This document shows, piece by piece, positions 23,941-35,499 of a stretch of 64,000 bases of DNA. A program made the translations under genes and the position numbers. How positions within the stretch are numbered: the stretch's first letter is position 1; the number at the start of each line of letters is the position of its first letter. Source of the DNA: Bryum argenteum (lineage: Eukaryota; Streptophyta; Bryopsida; Bryales; Bryaceae); NCBI GenBank assembly GCA_037043015.1, contig CM073321.1, positions 5,538,001 through 5,602,000 on the forward strand, written 5' to 3'. The notes beneath the pieces are model-generated. The model was not told the DNA's origin. It saw nothing but the letters and a program-made list of their open reading frames with translations, and ran no database searches.

Positions 23941-24693
23941 CATATCAGTTACCTCTTCTAAATTACAATCACTGTTGTCCTTTTCATTTTCCAAACCTGT
24001 CAACTTTTTCAATGGATCTAATCGCTCTTCGTTTTCAAGGCTATCGTTAGCATGCTTCTCGTCATCGCTATCGCTTGCATTTTCATCTCTATCATCTCTG
24101 TAAGTCCAAACCGCATCATTCTTTTTCTCAAACAAATATTTTAAGAACATAAACTTCACAATCTTCTTTCTCCAAACTTTCAGTTAGATCGTACTTGTCT
24201 TTGGAGTCCACCGCAACACCATCACCTCCAATGTAATAGCTCAGAGATTCGCTCAATATTGAAGTCCGTCTCCCACGCTCTAGCTCTTCTACTATGCCCT
24301 TCCACTCTGGCAATCCTTCGGATTTCTCCGTCTCTGCAATCTCGACAATCGTGTCAAGATTGATAGAGCGCATCTTCACACTTCGCCTAAACTGTGGCCC
24401 AACCTCTTCATCGTCTCCGTCGATATCTGCAACACCACGCTCGTCTCCACTTGACCAAGACACTCCCCCCGTACGCAAAACGCTTCGCTTTAGCGCTTTG
24501 GTATTACTAAACCTTGTCCCACCCCTCATTTTTTTTCTCATAGGCATACTCTCAATCGATTTCTGAGACCCATGACTTACAGCATTTATGACCTCAGGTC
24601 GTAGTAGAATCAGACACAACTAGAATCGACTCAATTCTTGAATCCACGAAAACACAACAGACAATGAAAGGGTCGATATCGTCTTCCTCCATC

Positions 24694-24702
24694 TATTTAT
24701 AC
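24694..24702 (-). promoter_or_regulatory. Candidate TATA box of gene A copy 2
   Basis: On the minus strand this reads TATAAATAG, about 150 bp upstream of the ATG at 24547. It sits within the ~780-bp stretch shared with the divergently oriented Mutator-like gene. Confidence 0.45.
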
Positions 24703-25325
24703 TCTTTCAACTACCCTGGGAGAGACCTAATATCTTTATTTGTTCATTAATTATGGCAACTACAATGACGGCTCCAAGAGCGCCATATATGACAGTATCT
24801 GACATATGATGCTAATCTAATTTTTAAATATACATCTAGCTACTCTAACAAAGACGCCCGCCCTCACTTTTCCGATATTAAAGATTGTGCAAATTAATGA
24901 TCCTGTTTAATCTTGCCCGTTCACTGACATGTTCTTATTTCATGAAACTTACCAACCAGCTAATATTTTACACTTCATATACCACCCAATTGTTACTTAC
25001 TAACGCTACTGTCCTATTCTACTGATAATGTAGTCGTACTAGCCACTTCTTTCTATTATAATTTCCTTCAAACCTGCGGTTGCCGTTTCTCTCACCTGCA
25101 CATCACGTCCACTGTCGCTTGCTTACAAGCACGGTGGCTTCCATTCTGAATGTTATAGAGATTAGTTCCAGCAATTCGACCGCTTCTACACGCATTCCAC
25201 CTGGGCCTGATGGCGTGGCTATAGTAACTCCCCAATGGCTTGCACTTTGATTTGGATACGATGAGTCTTCTTTATGGTTAGAACGAGAGGTCCTAGACTC
25301 AGCTTCTCTTTTTGTTTAGTACTCC
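24703..25325. other. Divergent intergenic region
   Basis: About 620 bp between the gene A copy 2 promoter and the start of the Mutator-like coding remnant. AT-rich, no ORF worth reporting, no clear terminal inverted repeat. Confidence 0.4.
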
Positions 25326-28300
25326 GTGTTAGAAGCACCTATGCTTCACGATAACAACAGTAGCATTTGGAAGTTTAGACTAGGCAAATATTGCCTCTAT
25401 GGTATTACGGAGTTCGTCATGAACGCAAGTAATGTTCTCTTAATTCCTCGTACTTCCTCTACTATCTCAAACCCAGCTCCGCTCTATGCTCGTGTCAAAA
25501 TCGAACCACGTCGTCGCGTTAGTATAGAGTTGTCAGATTCTTCTAGCAACGAGAAAAAATCTCCCGTTTAATCCCGTCGTCCTGCGTCCAAGCTCCCTTC
25601 ACCAAGTAATGTTTCGATCTCCTCTCTGGAGTTGAGTCCTTTGCCGTTTACAGTGTCACAGACTAGAAAATCTAAAAAATTTCTACTTTCCCCTCTGAAA
25701 CTCAGTTCTATGTCAGGTAGCAAAAACATCCTGAAGAAAATCAAGTTCAAAACCATCCGTACTGTTTGTACCCCATCACTTCCTCCGTCTTTAAATGGAG
25801 ATGTTCTATACATCCTCCCACCCGTCACCCCCTCATCTGTGCATAAGAATGCCAAGTCTATGGAAGGAATGGACAAGCGCTTCCATGGTCTTGTTTGGAC
25901 GAGGACGATGACCACAAACATCAGCAACACCTTTGGCTTATCCTTTTGCTATCCAAGTTGTGTGGGTCATTTGCAGTGCCACAATCAAAATTGCGATTTT
26001 TTGGAAAGACCAGATCGGACTGCAGGAGTAAATGAGGTGGACTTCAAAGGCATTACAAAAGATCCATTTGCAGTTGGCAAAGTACATCCACCTTCCTTAA
26101 CCATTGTCTGTAAGATTTGTAAAGAACCTCCTGTCCGTGTTGCTTAGTGCTCCGCTAGAATCTTCTATATCTTTGGAAACAATGATCAGGAGTGTGCTTG
26201 TATTCATCTCGGTACCCACAAACACCCTGTCAAGACGGAGTGTATAGATGCACAAAGAAGAAGATAGATGAATTATTAGAAGAGTACGTCGACCGAAATC
26301 CCCAAGCAACACTTTCTAAGAGTGTCATGGAAACTAGCAAAGATCTGTTTGGAAATATCCTTCTCCATGATGAGAGTGATCCTATAACCTCCCAACTTTC
26401 TCTTCAAGAGCTACAACCAGTTTAAGAACAATGTAAAGAGTTGAACTCTCCTGCCATACGGCACCGTGTCTATACGTTTAGATATTTGCGCAGGTTTGGA
26501 GTTCTTGATGGAATCACCAAACTCAAAGGACTAAGCAACTGGGCCTTTGTGCAACAAAACATGTTCCCGGGCCAAAGAGACGACTCCGACAAAGTCTTCA
26601 TTTTTAAGATGTCCGAGTTCAGCCCTGTTAGCGGTGTTGACCTTGTCCGTCGAATGCAACCTCGTGGCAACCTCTCCCACGCATGGATGATGTTTGACTA
26701 CGTCAAACGAATCAGAAACCGGACCACGATGGCGTGTCACGTATACAACTCCCGATATCAACGCATTTTAATTATTGCGTGTTGCGATTTCCGGTCCGAG
26801 GATAGAGAAGCTCAACTGGTCTTTTGAAAGAACCCAAACCATGTTGTAGCTAGGCACGAAGTACTCAAGCCCGCGTTCCAAGGATTTATGGCTGACAATG
26901 CTGAAGCGAATTGGAATGCTGTGCGCATCATTTATGGGTCGGGGAACCCTACAGTATCCATGGAAGGCCGTGAACTAACAAGTTACTTTCATTGGACGCA
27001 GACTGTTGAGAAACACACGAAACAATACATTGTTCACGAACTACAAGATCAACACAAGGTTCTTTGTAAGCACTACAAAGACGCTCGCACCATGGAAGAG
27101 GCTGAGACTCGCTACTAGGCCATCGGAGCGTGGTGGTCGTCATCGACCTCCACTTCTGAAAGTGGGCAACAACACCTAGGCCATTGGCTTGCTTACTGGC
27201 ATTTCCGCTGTAGACAATGGGGCGGATTCATGGAATTAGTGAATTTTGTTACCTTTATTTCTTATTACTTATTTATGATTTCGTAAATTTTTTTTAGTAA
27301 GTGTTTTTAGTGGTTTATTTTGGTTTCAAACATTACAGAATTTTTAAATTCTTAAAGAAACAATTTATAAATTGGAAACATCCCTGCCACACATCTACCC
27401 CATCGTAGACTGTAGAAAAACAATAATGGTAAATCATGTATTAAACTGAGGTGGGGAATGCAATGCAGGAAAAAAAATACTGTCCAGAAGAGTTAGCGGA
27501 GATGCCGTCCCGTAACCTTGCTGAGACGGTACACAACAAATGGTTACAAGCGATTGGCAACAACGGAGGGGACCTTTATGTGGCGGCTGTTGATGATTAT
27601 GTTCGCGCATTCCTCCAAGTCGTGGCTTATCATCAATTCAACAAAGGTGGCGAAGGTGGTTGTAACCCATCTACAAAGGAACTTCAACTTCGCGCCGCCC
27701 GACGCAAAGCTCTTCGCACCGCCCAACGCAAAGCTCATTGAACAAGAGATCCATTAGATATCAACAAGGCAGTACTGAATTTCCCTGAAGCTCAAGTGTT
27801 TTGTACTTGTGACGCCCACTTGAAGGGAGCTGAGGTCTTTGGTACAAAGAAACGGAAGGCAAATGTTCCAATCGGAGCAGAAGAAGAAACACATCGACCT
27901 GACACCGTGAGCTTCTCACGTCCTCAAATCGAGAGAAGGGTTACCCGAGCTTGTGCTGTGAGTTTGGGTACTCTCTACGAGGAAGACGAAGTTCAAGAAT
28001 ATCCGCGTGAACCATCTACTTCTCTAGGACCGAGTATCCAACGTGTGACCGCGGTTCAAGAGACTAAAGTGAACGAGAAGTTGTGGGACATTTCTCGTTT
28101 GTAGGAGACATCTTCCAAGGCTTGTTGGGCAAATATGGCAGTGACTAAGAAGAAATGTACATCATACATAGTTCAGAACGGGAAGGCTACTCCCGCTTCT
28201 ACTTACACTAGAATATGGCAGCCTCCTCAGCGCAGCCGCAAAGTTGAAGAACAATTCTTTTTCTGTGCTGACGATATCGAGAGGTGTGTAAAGGGTTAAT

Positions 28301-28606
28301 CGTCGGAGATGGGTTGAGCAGTTCTCTCGGACCCAAGATCGATCACCTATCCCTTCAGTATGGCCTGTTAAAATAGGGACAAATCTGACGCGTATTAAAA
28401 TCGAGGCGTTGGAGAATGCAGGATTCCAACTCCTACAAATGGAACGCCTTCCCATGAACCGCACATTCAATAACATTGTCCCTCCAAAGGACTTGTCACA
28501 CATCCCGGTGCCGGATGATGCGAACGTCTTCCCCAAATCAAGAAAATCCAAGAATCTTTGTCGGGTCACTTCTGCAACATCAAAGTTGATGAAGGGAGTC
28601 GATTAG
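25326..28606 (+). pseudogene. Mutator-like transposase with GCM1-like zinc region (copy 2)
   Basis: A decayed transposase. N-terminal Ser/Lys-rich region (25326-25860); then a Cys/His zinc-binding region resembling WRKY-GCM1 fingers (CVGHLQCHNQNC, CKICKEPP, CIHLGTHKHPVK, about 25965-26235). The MULE catalytic core follows: first Asp in AWMMFDYVKR (about 26685), second Asp in FQGFMADNAEANWNAVRIIYG (about 26880), then an FHWTQTVEKHTKQYI block. A C-terminal nuclear tail runs 27451-28606. Breaks: TAA at 25569, TAG at 26145, a frameshift near 26240, stops at about 26423 and 26825 (a Trp position), and TAG at 27116. I saw no terminal inverted repeats. Family by domain order; confident for a transposase relic. 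Confidence 0.75.
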
Positions 28607-29714
28607 GCTCAAGCTTTGCAAGCCAGCATACAATTTAACGTTTTGTTATAATGCGTTGTAACGTATAAATTAACGTGTGTTAACGTTAACGCTTTAAAGC
28701 GTAGTAAATATAATTCAATGTGAGAAATATAAACCGCACATGAACATCAATAAAATTTGCATGATTTACATGTAGGACTCAACACTTCACTTTGCGCATA
28801 AAGAGGTAAGTTACAACATGTAACATATAAGATTGCAAAAGGGAATACTGCCGGTACAATGTTCTGTTGCAAGAAATTGGATACAAAACAAAGTTCACCT
28901 GACAGCGTACACAACTTTCTAAAATAACAAGCTTGTCCACCCGCTAAAGATCAATGGGCTTGTTGTGTAGAGGAGGCAGGAACAGTGTTTAACACAACCT
29001 ATGTCAATTTTGACGTGCGCATCACTTTTGACGCAATAACCCTAGCCGCCGTAGAGTGACTTTCTGGGTTTCATCATGGTGGATTTTTCTTGATCCGCAC
29101 AACACACATTACCACGGACAAGCTGGGTTTAATAAGGCACGTCATGCAATAAAACTAGGACGGAGATTATCACGATGCAACTCTTGAACAACCTAAGAAT
29201 TGCAAAGAGAGAAGAAAACTTGTAAAACTCCAACACCTCTACAACTCATACTTTAACAATCTAACATGTTAATCTCTAACAGTGGATGTGTAGAAATGAA
29301 AGAAAGAGTGAGACTCTAGCTTATATCTTCCCTAAAAGTACTATGACCTAACTATGGCGGCTAACCCTAGCCGCCTCTATTCATCCACCCCGATGAAAGT
29401 CATCCCTCTGGATAGACTAAAGTACGTTATTCTAAACGTCATAGTGGATGTCTTTCTTGACATGCTTGTGTTAATGTGATGCCAGAAGTGACGCGTTCTC
29501 GTTATAACAACGTCAATAATGACGCTTTAACGTCAAACCAACGTCTATAGTGACGCACATATAAACTACGTTAATAGTGACGTGGTTTAACGTATATGTC
29601 ACATATACATGTCGCGATATAACGTCACATAAAACGTGATTAATAGAGGCGTACTACGATTAATAGATATGTACAAGATTTGCACTACTATAGTACTACT
29701 AGCACACACTACTA

Positions 29715-30470
29715 GTGCTGATTGCACACACCAGGTTATACGTCGTGGAGCAAAATTCTAGGAGCAAAGAACGCTGCCAAAGTCATCATGCACGACGCGG
29801 GCGTAGGAGACGAAATACATCAGATATTCCCGAGAGAATTCGAGCTTTGCAACCATTTCAAGGTTGGTTGACAACAGCCGTTGAAGCCGATTGGAGGACA
29901 CGCTCGCGGCGTGTCGATCAAACCACATATGATTTGTCCAGATTTCAATCGCTAATTGTTACTACTTATCGATCAATGAAGGCTTATAGTATGCACTTCC
30001 GTTGCCGCTCAATTGAAGCTTCGAGCCAAACTATGGATAGTGGGGTGTGCATGCAACCTTCATCGTTGATGCAGGGAGAGAGATGGAGGAGTACGTGGGC
30101 TGGATCAAAGAGATATTAGAATTAGACTGTAGGCGCACGTGTGTTGTTGTTCTACTCTGTTCATGGGTTAGAGGAATTTTGAAAGGTACTTCACCAACAA
30201 TGAAGCGAGATCAGTATGGGTTTGTCTCCATGAATTTTGCAGATCATGGCATATAGGTCCTCACTCTTTCGCGTTCCCTATTCACACACAAGAAGTATTT
30301 TTTGTGAACGACCAAGGGCCGTGGAAAGTGGTTTGCAAGCAGATGTTCGAAGCAGCCGTGCGGGTTGTGCCTTTGCTGAAGAACACGACAATGCAGAAGT
30401 ACAATCAACGCTCCTGCCTTCACCATCAACCACTAACACGGAGACGCCCACAAGAGAGCCCTCACATTGA
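29715..30470 (+). pseudogene. CACTA transposase C-terminal DUF4216 remnant
   Basis: Blocks YRSMKAYSMHFRCRSIEASS, MEEYVGWIKEILELDCRR, TCVVVLLCSWVRG, MKRDQYGFVSMNFADH and ADVRSSRAGCAFAEEHDNAEV match the DUF4216 region of the second element (37194-37898, minus) almost residue for residue. DUF4216 is the C-terminal domain of plant CACTA (En/Spm) transposases. At least two frameshifts separate the blocks, so it is a pseudogene. The upstream catalytic part has been deleted. Confidence 0.8.
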
Positions 30471-30724
30471 GACTTCACTACGAACAGATCATTCGTGGAA
30501 GAGCAGGAAGGAGAGCCAGTAGAAACAGAGGAAGGTGATGATGATGACGATCGGATACATCAGCACGATATTAGACATTCTACAGGATGGACATGAATTC
30601 TAGCCCTATGTTTGTTAATGAACGTTAACATGTTTCTTGTAACGCTCGTTAACGCCGCAATTGTTACTAATAACGCGCTTAGTGTTTGACACATCCGCTT
30701 GCGTGAAAGTTGAGAGTCTTCAAT

Positions 30725-31310
30725 GTCATAAATGTTTTCACGTTTCTATTAACGCATTTGAACGCACTTCGCGTCACAAGAAACGCGTCCGTCAGCGTTA
30801 ACAGCCCCCCTTAGTCTGTCAAATTTGATTTGACTGGTCAAATCCTAAGCTCCACATCAGCAAATTAAGCCACAAGACATTTCACGTCATCGCACATATA
30901 TTACGTCATCAATGTTCTCACGTTTTTTTAACGCATTTAAACGCACTTTGCGTCACAAGAAACGCGTGCGTCAATGTTGACACCCCCCCCCCTAGTCTCT
31001 CAAATTTGATCGACCGGTTAAATCCTAAGCTACACGTCAGCAAATCAAGCCACAATAAAATCTACGTTAGCGCATATGTTTTACATCATCAATCTTCTCA
31101 CGTTTCTATTATCGCATTTTAACGCACTTCGCGTCACAAGAAACGCGTGAGTCAATGTTGACATCCGCCCCTAGTCTCTCAAATTTGATTTGACCAGTCA
31201 GATCCTAAGTTCCACGTCAGCAAATCAAGCCACAAGGCATTCCACGTCATTGCACATATTGCACGTCATCAATATTCTCATGTTTATTTTAACACAACTA
31301 AATGCGGTAC
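30725..31310 (+). repeat. 180-bp tandem repeat in the CACTA 3' region
   Basis: The segment CTCACGTTT...AACGCACTTCGCGTCACAAG recurs at 30739, 30919, 31099 and, partially, 31279, a spacing of exactly 180 bp. Each unit also contains CTCAAATTTGAT, a GTCAAATCCTAAGC block and CCACGTCAGCAAAT. It sits directly inside the 3' terminus, as subterminal transposase-binding repeats do. Confidence 0.85.
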
Positions 31311-31679
31311 ACGTTAAGATAAACGCCGTCCACGTTAAAAAAAATGCGCTGATGTGGAGCCTTTCTACTTTTAGCCAGTATTTTTCTACCTTCTGGTAAA
31401 AAAGAAGTACAAAAAGTTACTATCCACCAACGGCGTTGGCGTTTAATCTAACGCCATGCCGTTATTTTTAACGTAAGAACGCTAAACCGCGTTTCACCAA
31501 TATCTTATTTGACACGGAGCCTTTTCACAACGTCGTTTGTGACAGATTTACGTTAAACAGTTTAACGCTACGTCACATTTAATTCGATGTGATTACTACA
31601 CTAATTTGGTATAGTGTGGGTATACGTCACTGATAACGAGTGAAACCGCGTGATAAAACGCTGTTTTCTACTAGTGTCA

Positions 31680-32573
31680 AGATATCCATCAAATTAGTGC
31701 TTCCGACCATTCCGGCCGAGGAAGAGGAGAAGAAGTTGTTGATTGAAGACCTTGATTGGATGGAACTTTCCGGAATGTTTGACACACCGTGGGGATTGCA
31801 CAATGCGGGGATGGTGCGCGAGATAAAGACCGGCGCCGAACTAGTTTGAGAGGTCGGTTAGAGGGAAGCTGGCGACCTGGACGGCCGATCACTAGAGGAC
31901 AGTGTACGGCCTGATCGGAAATAGTGACGTAGTGTTATGCGGCCGGAGAGACAAGTGGGTGAAGACGGCCTTTCACGGGAAGCCGCACAAGAACAACGGG
32001 TACGCTGTGGAAGACTGCAAGGATCCGAGGGAGCGCGCGGTCGTAATGTTTCTGGCCCCAATTATTCACGCGGAGAAGCTGCACCGTATCACTGTCCAGC
32101 TTGCCAACACCGTCCTTGGCTCACTTCGCGGAGAGCGTGAGGTGGACTGGGGGATCGTCATCCGCGACTTTGTCGCCTGGCTCGCGGAAAATGTGGGTAA
32201 GAGCCGGCCGAGCCCCATTACCCGGATCCTTTACCATTTGTATCACACGAAGGATGTTCTAATGGATGATGAGGCGTCGTCGTACGAAATGTCGTTGGCG
32301 GCTCAAAACAACGACGTCTTTGAATCGGACGAGGGCGTAGACAGCAAGGCCGTCTACTCGGATGAAGAAGAGGAGGCCAGATTCAAGGAGGAGAAAACGC
32401 AGCCGAATGGGCCGCAAGAGCTGGTTTGCGAGGAAACCCCGCTGCGAGCCGCACCGAAGGTAATCATACTTCCGTCCCCGTCTCCTACTGAGAAGCCAGC
32501 TTCGGTCAGAGTTCAGACCGTGCGCGGCCAAACTTCTACGGTAGAGGGCGACTACGAGGTCACAGCGGATTGA
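31680..32573 (+). pseudogene. Unknown ORF 1, interrupted by the CACTA end
   Basis: Two frames: about 31680-31849 (VKISIKLVLPTIPAEEEEKK, then DLDWMELSGMFDTPW) and, after a frameshift, 31902-32573 (GNSDVVLCGRRDKWVKTAFH, then EKLHRITVQLANTVLGSLRG and DWGIVIRDFVAWLAENVG), ending in an acidic region. The first frame begins right at the CACTA terminus, so the transposon appears to have cut this gene. The helical PLANT-type region resembles gag-like or plant-transposon proteins in general character, but I recognise no named domain. Codon use is GC-richer than the flanks, which suggests a different origin. Confidence 0.45.
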
Positions 32574-32649
32574 GAGAATCCAATGCAGCCTAACGACCCC
32601 CCGACTCCCTCCGGCCGCCCGTCCGTCCTCTCCAAGCCATCCGGATCCG

Positions 32650-33399
32650 ATGAGGAGGGCTTGGTACCATTTCACGGAAGCTCGCACCATGTACTTCCAT
32701 TATCATGTACTGATCGCAAAGATGTGTAAGGAGTTTGGAGTGCAAACCTTGCTCAAAGTGAAGCAGAAAAGGGACTCCAAGCCGACCGACGAGCAGTACC
32801 ACCAGTTGGAGAGGCAAATTACGAAGCTCAAGCTGGATAATAGACGTTTGAGGGAGACGGTCAAGCGGAGGGAAGAAGAGCTCCTGATCGGCCGGCAAGC
32901 CGTTCAGACCGCTCACGAGCAATTGGTGAAGCTCGTGGAGATTTGTGAGACTCCGGCTGAGGTGCTTCAAAAGGCAAATCTCTTCGAGGCCGGAATCCTG
33001 CAGTCGGAAGTCTTCAAGGCAGAGACCTTCCGCAAGTTCGTGCTTGCAGCGACGACGTTCTCGACAAAGATCGAGAAGATCAACACCAAAGTAAAGGTAG
33101 TGTTGGACTCCGTCCGTGAGCGGATTGCGGAGATGGCTTTGACTCCGACCTTTGCAGCTGCGCCAGCGCAGACTCCAACCTCGAGGCCCAATCCGGTCAA
33201 AGTTCAGAGGACGGATGCAGGACCTTCAAGTCCGACCAACCCTAAGGGCAATGACAAGGTGAAGTCAGAAGAAGGCGTGGCCGGCCCAGCTGATTCTCCT
33301 GCCAAGAATACCCGATCAGTAAAAAGGAAGCTTTCGACCGAAGAGTGGGAGAAATACCCTGGCGCCCAGAAGCTCCACGTGCTCAGCCTTGTAGTCTGA
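32650..33399 (+). CDS. Unknown ORF 2: coiled-coil protein
   Basis: 250 codons. Residues ~45-95 form a Lys/Glu-rich coiled coil (EQYHQLERQITKLKLDNRRL, then KRREEELLIGR). A hydrophobic helical region follows (AETFRKFVLAATTFSTKIEK), then a Pro/Ala/Thr linker and a basic tail (KNTRSVKRKLSTEEWEKYPG). GC content and style match ORF 1, 80 bp upstream on the same strand, so the two probably belong to one gene or element. No enzymatic motif is visible. A retrotransposon gag-type protein or a host coiled-coil protein are both possible. Confidence 0.45.
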   Translation: MRRAWYHFTEARTMYFHYHVLIAKMCKEFGVQTLLKVKQKRDSKPTDEQYHQLERQITKLKLDNRRLRETVKRREEELLIGRQAVQTAHEQLVKLVEICETPAEVLQKANLFEAGILQSEVFKAETFRKFVLAATTFSTKIEKINTKVKVVLDSVRERIAEMALTPTFAAAPAQTPTSRPNPVKVQRTDAGPSSPTNPKGNDKVKSEEGVAGPADSPAKNTRSVKRKLSTEEWEKYPGAQKLHVLSLVV

Positions 33400-34955
33400 G
33401 AAGAAGAGGAATTGAAGAGCGGTGATGAGACGGACAAGGACGCAAGTGACAAAGAGTACATGATGACGGACGCGGGCAAGAGAGTGAAGACGGGTCGGAT
33501 TGCAGCCACACCCCTGAAATGGCCAAAGCATGAGGTAAGCTCGAGGAAGAAGAAGTAGGACAGATTCAGAGTCCGTAAAGTAAAAGCCGGCAAGGGTTAG
33601 GAAGTCGGATTAAAACAGTAGGTAGGATCTTTTTTTTTGGGAAGGGAGTCGCTTTTTGCGGAGTAGGCCGTGTAGGTCGGCTGCTGCAATCTAGTCAGGT
33701 TTCTAAGTCGTTGACTTAGAAGTACTTATAGGTGAAAGTGTTGTCACCAAAAACATTCCTTACTTGTTAATCAACAACCTCTTATGCGCATATTCAGTGT
33801 CATCCTTGCTTTGTCTCCCTTTTGAGATCGAGTGCTTAGAAGTTGTATCTATTGTTTCTGAGTTGTAAGTTGAGACTTAAGAATCTGGATTCCTTGCTAG
33901 ATCGTATCTGTGGAGTTGACGTCGGGTTGGGCGTATTAGCGAGTGCCTTGTATCTTGAACTAGTCTAGGTGTCTGAGAGAGGGAAACCACTATGGTAAAC
34001 ACCTTACGGTCTGGAAGGGTCTGGGAGTAGAGTGTGCGAGGCTGAATTACAATCCGACCTTCAACTGCTACAGACTTGGGTTCCTCTGTAGTCTGAGGAG
34101 ACGGATCAAGAACGGAATGTGACCGGAATACGTGTAGACGTCCTCTAGCCGGATTCGGATCTCTTGGAGTTTGTCATTGTAGTAAGTAGGGCAACCAGCA
34201 TGGCTTGCGTGAACTGCTAATCCGGACGGCTAGGACGGATTAGTTGTGAGGACGTAACGATTGCCTAAGTGTGGGTGTTTGTGTGAGTAGAGTTTAAGTG
34301 TGGACGTTTCTTCCATGATAAACATATGGGAAAAAGTCTTTGTGCATCCCCTCTTGCAAAGGGATACCCTTGCCAAGCAAGGTTAAATATAAGTTTGGAA
34401 ATAGTACGGTTGGTGGTTGGTTGTCTTAGCACTATTTGGTCTTGGTCACTTTTCAAAATCCCTGGAACGATACACGAGTCACCTAAACACGGGTATTACA
34501 CTAATAAACGTGTAAGGGAAGACAACCTAGATACAAGGCATCCGACAAGGATGTCCATATCGACCTAGTAAGCACCTTTACTATATCTTTGTTAAGGTCT
34601 GTAATTTTGATGCTACTAGCGACCTATTTATCCACGCACCTACCTTCAGTTTTAATGAGGTGAAAAGGATTCTAGAGCGTGGAGTCCTAAACCATGCAAG
34701 AGACTAGAGGATACCCTACACATACTCTATATGTTATACTATAATATTGTGTCTTTACTATCTTATGTACTATGGCTTCACAATTTAGTGAAAGTCAATA
34801 CATATAATTAGACATGTTTTAAAATCTTTGTTCCAATTTAAGAGATTTAATGCTTGTAAGTAGTTATCATGCACATGTAATCTTATCATTTGAGGTCAGT
34901 AATGTCTCTAAATGCATCTCCAGCATGCATAGTTGTAAAATTCTGTCTCTCAATT
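33400..34955. other. Non-coding sequence downstream of ORF 2
   Basis: About 1.5 kb without a supported gene. It contains a T-run (33629-33637) and repeated CGGATTAG/GTCGGAT-type words (33600-34250) that recall an LTR or untranslated region, but I found no second copy to support that. A weak TATA-like TTAAATATAAG lies near 34383. Confidence 0.4.
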
Positions 34956-35138
34956 CCACGGGTTTAGGGTCCAAAATCCACGGTTATAAGTCAAGAATAT
35001 TCGAATATTCCTAGGAATATTCGTTGAGACATTAAAAAAACAAATTATAAAATTTTCTTACTAAAAATACAAAGTCAACGCTCTAAAATTAGAAATTCTG
35101 CCATCATCGCTCACCGCTCTGCGCTCTACGCTCACACT
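34956..35138 (+). repeat. Inverted-repeat arm, left
   Basis: CCACGGGTTTAGGGTCCAAA ... AATATTCGAATATTC ... TTACTAAAAATACAAAGT ... CTCACCGCTC ... CTCACAC. The same landmarks occur inverted at 41118-41312, with a partial third copy at 56410-56555. On the right, the Tnp2 gene starts just inside the arm; here an unmatched 55-codon frame (35196-35363) sits in the same position. Confidence 0.75.
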
Positions 35139-35195
35139 TCGTCCACCTCCGTCGAGGACCTACGAACAAAAGGAGAAGCCGATCTCATTGAACAC

Positions 35196-35363
35196 ATGGA
35201 GATTGAAGGAATGTTTGGTGCACAAGGTTCGGGTCCACCTGAAGTTATATTTGAGCCCAGTATAAGCGCCCTTCCTAAAACACATGCTAGCATAGAGAGA
35301 GGACTCAAGAATATCCAATGGAAACAACTGAAGGGCCAGAAAGAGAAGAGAATGAAGAAGTAG
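35196..35363 (+). CDS. Small ORF inside the left arm
   Basis: 55 codons from ATG 35196 (MEIEGMFGAQGSGPPEVIFE) to TAG. It sits at the same distance from the repeat arm as the first exon of the Tnp2 gene does on the right, so it may be the decayed first exon of a related, oppositely oriented unit. There is no domain evidence. Confidence 0.25.
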   Translation: MEIEGMFGAQGSGPPEVIFEPSISALPKTHASIERGLKNIQWKQLKGQKEKRMKK

Positions 35364-35499
35364 AACATGTGATGGAAGTTCAATTAGTCATCAATGATAA
35401 CCTCATGGAGGAAGCCGAAGATAACTGCATCGACGAGATCAAGATGGCTTATTAGGAATATCATTTTATATTTCATCACTAGAGGAAAACAGCGATATG

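Larger units (their letters stand above)
20709..24547 (-). pseudogene. Gene A copy 2: acidic/basic nuclear-type protein, partner of gene B
   Basis: Exon 1 starts at 24547 (MPMRKKMRGGTRFSNTKALK, matching KKKRRGGTKFTNSKARRR of copy 3) and carries FRRSVKMRSINLDT, matching FRRTIKMRSLNLDS. Exon 2 (about 24105-23945) is acidic and ends NLEEV before a GT donor, as in copy 3. Exon 3 (about 22960-22830) has SFFSDFYRVHRYALGELL and KSRAELEQFYSAGFK. Exon 4 (about 21020-20709) has EELDADSGLSEMR and ends near APRRSPQLAAK, with an in-frame TAG before that tail. B' begins 141 bp further on. The function is unknown; the charge pattern suggests a nuclear protein. Confidence 0.75.
28620..31676 (+). mobile_element. 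Deletion-derived CACTA element (copy 1); 5' end not resolved
   Basis: The 3' terminus is clear: GCTGTTTTCTACTAGTG ending at 31676. Its reverse complement, CACTAGTAGAAAACAGC, nearly matches the terminus at 35477 (CACTAGAGGAAAACAGC). Inside are subterminal TGACG/AACGC repeats on both sides of a DUF4216 coding remnant; the Tnp2 and DUF4218 parts are missing. A block near 28988-29060 (GTGTTTAACACA, then TTTTGACGCAATAACCCTAGCCGCCG) recurs inverted in the second element near 36190-36260. I could not find the 5' CACTA end, so the left border is approximate. Confidence 0.65.

Noticed and set aside
28200-28260. CACTAGAATATGG as the 5' end of CACTA copy 1
   Set aside because: It lies inside the Mutator-like coding remnant and does not continue with the AAAACAGC of the two clear ends.
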